A DNA stretch of 64,000 bases from Paraescarpia echinospica (taxonomy: Eukaryota; Annelida; Polychaeta; Sabellida; Siboglinidae). Position 1 is the first letter of the stretch. Each line of letters opens with the position of its first letter. The translations under genes were made by a program, and so were the position numbers. Below the pieces are notes generated by a model that saw nothing but the letters and a program-made list of their open reading frames with translations, ran no database searches and was not told the origin of the DNA. This document shows, piece after piece, positions 59,531 through 64,000 of the stretch. The DNA is taken from positions 64,114,333 to 64,178,332 of the forward strand of contig CM034538.1 in NCBI GenBank assembly GCA_020002185.1, written 5' to 3'.

Positions 59531-59658
59531 CGGTAAAATCTTCTTTTTTGTTCTTCTTGCGCGATGGAAACCTTTATTGTTTCGTATGTCATCGTACGAA
59601 TGAAAGTTCGTCTAACGCGCGGCTCGCCTTTATACCTGACGAAAGCCGTGGCATCGAT

Positions 59659-59873
59659 TCAGCTGTTGAATTTGGAAGTGAAGCCGTGCCATTTCACCAA
59701 CACCTCCGTTCGTCTGTCTACCTTGCGTCGACGCACTATCAATTCCACGCGGTACAGTTCACCGGCTGCCACTAACACCTTCTGGAACTCCGGTTCGCAG
59801 AAGGTTCCATCCAACATCTCGCCAAAATCGTCCTTCAATCGATAGACGGGTGGATCGGAGGCTTTAAAACTTC
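59659..59873 (-). pseudogene. Integrase-type chromodomain fragment lacking its catalytic core
   Basis: Reads SDPPVYRLKDDFGEMLDGTF, then EFQKVLV, LYRVELIVRRRK and EVLVKWHGF, a typical C-terminal chromodomain of DDE integrases. The zinc-binding and DDE domains that should precede it are absent: upstream is the LVDPR ORF. The frame stops at TGA (59659-59661) right after SKFNS, inside the chromodomain, with readable sequence continuing behind. So the fragment is truncated at both ends and cannot act as an integrase. Confidence 0.7.
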
Positions 59874-60544
59874 TCCCATTCGGCCAATGACGTCTTGCGT
59901 TCTTCCTGCGGCGGGGTGAGCATCGACCTTTCCATCTGACGACGAACGAGGGGTGTCCAACGTAGAGATCGTCGTGCACCACTGACGCCGATTGATCGGG
60001 GAGCAGTAGACGGTGATCGTAGTCGCGTTGGAGTCTTCTTCGCCTGTTGTATGTAGGATCTCCTGGCAACGTAACCCACCAATTCCATGGGTAGATTGAT
60101 GTCGTCGAGTTGTCGTGCAAACATCTGCCACCCCGTCGGATTCCCGCCGCTCTGCATTTTGCGTAACAAACCGTTGACGAGATCCACCACGTTACTTCCG
60201 GCAATCGTCACGCCTTCGTGGATGAGTTCGCCGCGCGTGGTCCACGCGATATCTCTTTTGAGACGTTCCATCAAATGTCTGGCTTTATTCTGCAAGGTAT
60301 TGGGAACGCTGTCGATGAGGTCCGCGGTGATGGAAGGCTCCGCCGCCGCCTTCAGCTCCAAGACTTTGTACTGGTGCAATACATAATTATACATGACGAC
60401 CTTATCCCCATCGTTGAGTTCCTTTCTATCGAGAATGGACACCTCATCGTCGGGTGCTTGCACCTTCTTTCCTAGGGTATCCGTCGGTGTCGGTGTGATG
60501 GTGGTGCGAAGGTAGTCCAGCAGTCGTGGGTCCACCAAGGCCAT
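59864..60544 (-). CDS. LVDPR-type viral-element protein, intact ORF
   Basis: 226-aa open frame beginning MALVDPRLLDYL; it contains DGDKVVMYNYVLHQY, GVTIAGSNVVDLVNG, PTGWQMFARQLDDINLP and a basic C-terminal tail (SLRWTPLVRRQMERS). I recognise it as the uncharacterised protein that commonly accompanies F54H12.2-like capsid genes. Its role in the particle or genome is unknown. It is the only member of this block without an internal stop. It ends at TAA (59864) exactly where the chromodomain fragment becomes readable in another frame, so its natural C-terminus may have been cut and fused to foreign sequence. Confidence 0.65.
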   Translation of the reverse strand: MALVDPRLLDYLRTTITPTPTDTLGKKVQAPDDEVSILDRKELNDGDKVVMYNYVLHQYKVLELKAAAEPSITADLIDSVPNTLQNKARHLMERLKRDIAWTTRGELIHEGVTIAGSNVVDLVNGLLRKMQSGGNPTGWQMFARQLDDINLPMELVGYVARRSYIQQAKKTPTRLRSPSTAPRSIGVSGARRSLRWTPLVRRQMERSMLTPPQEERKTSLAEWEKF

Positions 60545-63500
60545 TTTCCGTATGTTTTCGATCGTCTACGTCATCAGTAGCACCTGTTTGAACAAGGTAA
60601 GAAAGCCTCAAGACAGACCCCTCTGCCCTTGCCCCAGCGCAACATGGGTGGTACCGTCCTTAGGGGCACTGTTCTCGTCAAGACTATCATACTTACAGAC
60701 ACTCCCCTAGCTCCTGCTGATCTACTCAAGCTCACCAAGAGGTGTAACTTCAAAGCAAATAGACTCGGTTGCACCATGTTCTGACACTGCAGAGGAGAGG
60801 ATGATTGCTACAAGAAATAGGCCATCTAACTGAACTGACAGTGGAAATCTTGAATGACTGTGCATGTCGCTGATAACCACTAAGATCTAGTTATTGGAAT
60901 ATATGTACTACTCTCACCGTAGGATGATAATCGTCCTGGTACTTGCTCAGATATAATTAAGATGTTTAATGATTATTGGAGATTAGATGGCCTTGACCTT
61001 TACCATTATATGAATTTGAATTGTAACATTGACAACTGAGTTCAGAATAATTGCAAATCTCACTGTTGAGCCTAATATCACACCATTATGTTAATTACAT
61101 CCCAAAACACTGTTTTCCTACGTATTATCTATGTAACATGACTTTGACTTTACCTCAAATTACAAAAATTACCTCAACAATGGATTGCTCTTAATAAATT
61201 TAGATGAAAAGGTGGTGTCACTCTTGATTTTAGTCCCATTGGTTAAAAAGTAAGTTTTATATGGGCACTGGCTGCCATCTTGACGGCCATCTTGGATTCC
61301 TCGGACTGCTCAATATCCTTTTGATCCTGATATTCAATATAGAGGTCCTAAGGTTGTAGAACCCAGCGAGAAACAAACTATAACAGTGGATGCTTGGTAC
61401 AGCTGCCCAGCTAACTGACTATTGAACATTCTGGTGTCTATATCAACCTAGCCTCGATTATCCAGCCGCCGTGAAGTGGCAGCATTGGCCCGTCACAACG
61501 GACTGGATTATTAAGCTCCAGCCATTGTTACCGGTAGGGGGCTTTACCCCAGATTAGAGATGATGATTGGCTCTCAGGCCAACTATGAAATAACAAATTC
61601 AATATGGATACACTTTTATCAGATAATACTATACTTTAAAACAACTATTCAACATTAAACTTAACTAATACATGTCACACAAAAAATAAACCGATATTAA
61701 ACTTTTTTCGTGGTTTAATGCCTTTTAATCACATACATATTCACTAGGTGGCAGCTCTCATGGCATAACATTCAAATGGGCCATTCAGGGCCAGACTATC
61801 GATCTGGCGACGCCACGCAGCCAGGCGAGAGCCGGTTAAGCGAGACTAGTATTAACCGAGTGCGACATTGGGGCCCCTGGGAGCTGAAGGCCATGGGGCA
61901 CATGTCCCAGTTGCCTTTGTGGTAATACGCCATTGTGTATATACCTCTAAAACGACACAAAAAGGAAGTTATACACACAATATTGAAGTCGATAATCTTA
62001 TTTTCCTAGTGGACCTTACGCGGTTAAGAGTTGCTGTGTTATATGATTCATGTTATTGCGTGAGTCGTCTGAATGCAACCGACGTTTTAAGCGGGTTCGA
62101 ATGCTTCTTATATACCAGCGGTATTCAACTCTTTTGACATTGTCACAATTTGAGCGTACCAACAAAACCGTATTTATTCCTCCCTTTTTATACATCAAAC
62201 ATGAGAACATCAATAATTTTCAAACGAACAGTTACTCATATAATTGAAATATTTAATATTAAAAACAACTTGGTCACAATGAATAAATGTTATATATTTG
62301 CTTCAGTAACATTATCTTATGTAAGATCAAAGCTATGACAAACAATGAGAGTATATGTATGTGGCTTCAAGTAATTTGCTTCTTCTTGATAAACTATGAT
62401 ACTTGAAGCTTTATCGCAAATGCTGTACATCATTAGTTATTAGAAAATACAAAAAACCAATATATCCATTGTATTGGTGTTGGTTGTAATGTTGATCAAT
62501 TTAGGAATGCAAGTTTTCCACTGCAATATTATATTGTGACTAGTAGGATAAGGTTTTGAAAGCTCTGTCAGGGCGATTTGAGTATATACCACCAGCTTTG
62601 TTTACAGAAAGTTGCCGGTCAAAATCAAAACAGTCTTCTTTCAACGTGCAACCTTCTCGCGAGCCTCGGGACACTACTTTCGGCGTATGATATTTTGACA
62701 ACTACTTCTTCCAGTAAAGCAGTTTTCATACTTCATGTAAGCATGTGCCGCACCATACCACCAGAAAAGGGTGTTAGCTGCTCTTCGTTTACACTAAATA
62801 GTGCTAGCAGTTTGGAGAACATGACGACATAATCAGCCTGCATTATATGTTGGGAAAACTTAATATTGCGAAGGTAGTTGGCAACCTTGCTTTGAGATAT
62901 GAAAATATTCACCATGTTCCATTCTAGTGAGAGGTTTAACCGATTTGCATCGCCAAAAGTGATTCTCACTATTCCAAAAATATGATTTATTTTGATTGTA
63001 CGAAAACGCGATATAATACTGTCCCTACGATAACCAGCGAACATTCAATTGAAGTGGAGAACACTGGAATCAGCTCCAACCTGTTTACATTCACTGACAA
63101 TTCACCTTGTTCGGTGGCATTCCATATTAAGCAATTCACTTAACAGACAATCCAATTGTAAAGAATTGCCTTTCAAATACCGAATATGCACAGACAACTG
63201 TACACAAGACACCACACAATTGATGTCTATGTTTCAGTTTTAAGCGCGAAGTACAGAGGTTTCGCTATCCTATCACATCTGCATCTAGCGACGTGATCCA
63301 AAGCAAGTCTCCCTCGATCAGGACAGAGATTCAGATTTTCGCAGTGGCGATCCAAAGTGTTATCGGGTTTTGTGCCTCGCTGCTTCGAGTAGACACTACT
63401 TGAAAAGTTTATATCAGATTGCACGAGACTTGGTACATTTAATTTAGTAAGTGGCGTCCTTAACTTCTGGTTTGTCAGAATTTAAGTAACGCCGAATTAC

Positions 63501-63600
63501 TATTGAGCGTTTTACCCACAACAGCGCCAAAGTTACCACCGAGGGAGTAATTACCTTCAAGTTAAATACAGCTGGTATAAACTGACACAAATATATACTT
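60545..63600. other. No gene recognised beyond the viral block
   Basis: A plus-strand frame at about 60643-60783 (MGGTVLRGTVLV ... RCNFKANRLGCTMF) ends in a Cys-containing tail faintly like repeat-associated proteins, but is too short to call. The TTGGGGCCCCTGGGAGCTG segment near 61868 is GC-rich. TCACTAGGTGGCAGC at 61740-61754 is a near-match to CTCF. Other ORFs (60-103 aa) have no recognisable motif. Confidence 0.55.
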
Positions 63601-63615
63601 AAATATGTACGTTGA

Positions 63616-63629
63616 GCGCCCCCTGGTGG
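63616..63629 (-). promoter_or_regulatory. CTCF-type consensus
   Basis: GCGCCCCCTGGTGG is the reverse complement of CCACCAGGGGGCGC, a full match to the published 14-bp CTCF core. No other mark supports occupancy, and similar motifs travel in repeats. Confidence 0.4.
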
Positions 63630-64000
63630 CAGCTGTGTTTTGAATATGCTCGTGGATTTCACTGGTTTAATGCGTTTTCTAAACATTCGATCATCGTTAT
63701 AATTGTACAACCGTTTTATGATACTACGCACTATGCATGGGTTCATGCTGATTGGAACTATACTCGTGAACATTTGTGATATTTGGACACTACAGCCTGC
63801 AATCAAACATGTTCGTGTTAACGAAGACTACACTGTTCTACCTATGGTGACCCACATTCGATACGACAGGCGCTAACTGCTGCGCCATAGCAAGGTAATA
63901 ACGAAATTGCCCACTGAAGCTATTTGGGATAGCCGTACCACCGCGTGGGTGTCGAGCCGGCAAGCACCGTAGACATAAACGTACTTCAATACACACTGCA

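Larger units (their letters stand above)
56939..60544 (-). mobile_element. Decayed virus-like capsid/integrase block (F54H12.2/F52C9.6 type)
   Basis: Seven pieces in one orientation read, from 60544 down: LVDPR-type protein, integrase chromodomain tail, one-TM protein, FYLTLPS protein, minor-capsid-like protein, double-jelly-roll major capsid protein, adenain-like protease. This set is known from multicopy Polinton-like or related integrated viral elements of aquatic invertebrates, often annotated by the nematode names F54H12.2 and F52C9.6. No DNA polymerase or packaging ATPase is visible in the window, and terminal repeats were not found. Most frames carry shifts or stops, so this is an inactive fragment. 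GC content and gene density are higher than in neighbouring DNA. Naming relies on motif memory, not a search. Confidence 0.75.

Noticed and set aside
60643..60783. Short frame ending RCNFKANRLGCTMF as a CXC-type repeat protein
   Set aside because: Too short and too weak a Cys pattern to separate from chance.

Overview
This is animal nuclear DNA, most likely from a marine invertebrate. Genes have many exons with GT-AG introns of 0.5-3.6 kb, GC-rich exons sit in AT-rich introns, and there are long microsatellites, LINE/SINE remnants, large DNA-virus-like elements and one assembly gap of exactly 1000 N. The species cannot be named from sequence alone. The repeat content suits lancelets, echinoderms, hemichordates, molluscs or cnidarians.

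Layout. (1) 1-9.97 kb, plus strand: a six-exon secreted protein gene (signal peptide, VWA domain with intact MIDAS, Thr/Pro linker, second VWA with degenerate MIDAS). A tRNA-derived SINE and a fragment of the same family lie in its last intron. (2) 10-22.8 kb: no intact gene. It holds a pair of ~0.45 kb direct repeats, a decayed repeat-associated ORF with a Cys-rich (CXC-like) tail, a perfect GC-rich hairpin, microsatellites and the gap. (3) 22.8-56.8 kb: a head-to-tail tandem duplication. Unit A (22,800-45,637) carries a complete five-exon SLC16/monocarboxylate-transporter-like gene (482 aa). Unit B (45,638-56,820) carries a broken copy: altered TATA box, 1-bp frameshift, ~836-bp deletion, and a dead LINE in intron 1.

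(4) Inside unit A, at 30,580-42,693, is the most striking object: a 12.1-kb insertion flanked by a 6-bp duplication (AAAGTG). Unit B keeps the matching empty site with a single AAAGTG. The element has ~446-bp terminal inverted repeats beginning with iterated AGT. It is also an inverted duplication to its centre at 39,820/39,821, i.e. a giant hairpin. The arms carry matching small ORFs: a 118-aa Cys/His protein and a zinc-finger-like protein. The left arm alone has a 3.3-kb segment with a second zinc-finger ORF and an array of nine perfect TGACGTCA octamers. A 2.7-kb CR1/L2-type LINE later landed in the left arm. Terminus type and 6-bp duplication point to the Polinton/Maverick class. A copy-back (snap-back) origin during protein-primed replication is my inference.

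(5) 56.9-60.5 kb, minus strand: a decayed virus-like block with seven recognisable pieces: an ORF starting near LVDPR, an integrase-type chromodomain without its catalytic core, a one-TM protein, an FYLTLPS protein, a minor-capsid-like protein, an F54H12.2-like major capsid protein, and an adenain-like cysteine protease. All but the first are interrupted or partial. (6) 60.6-64 kb: no gene recognised; one CTCF-type consensus near the end.

Only the VWA gene and the unit-A transporter look like intact host genes. The rest records duplication followed by independent mobile-element insertions in each copy, giving a readable relative chronology.
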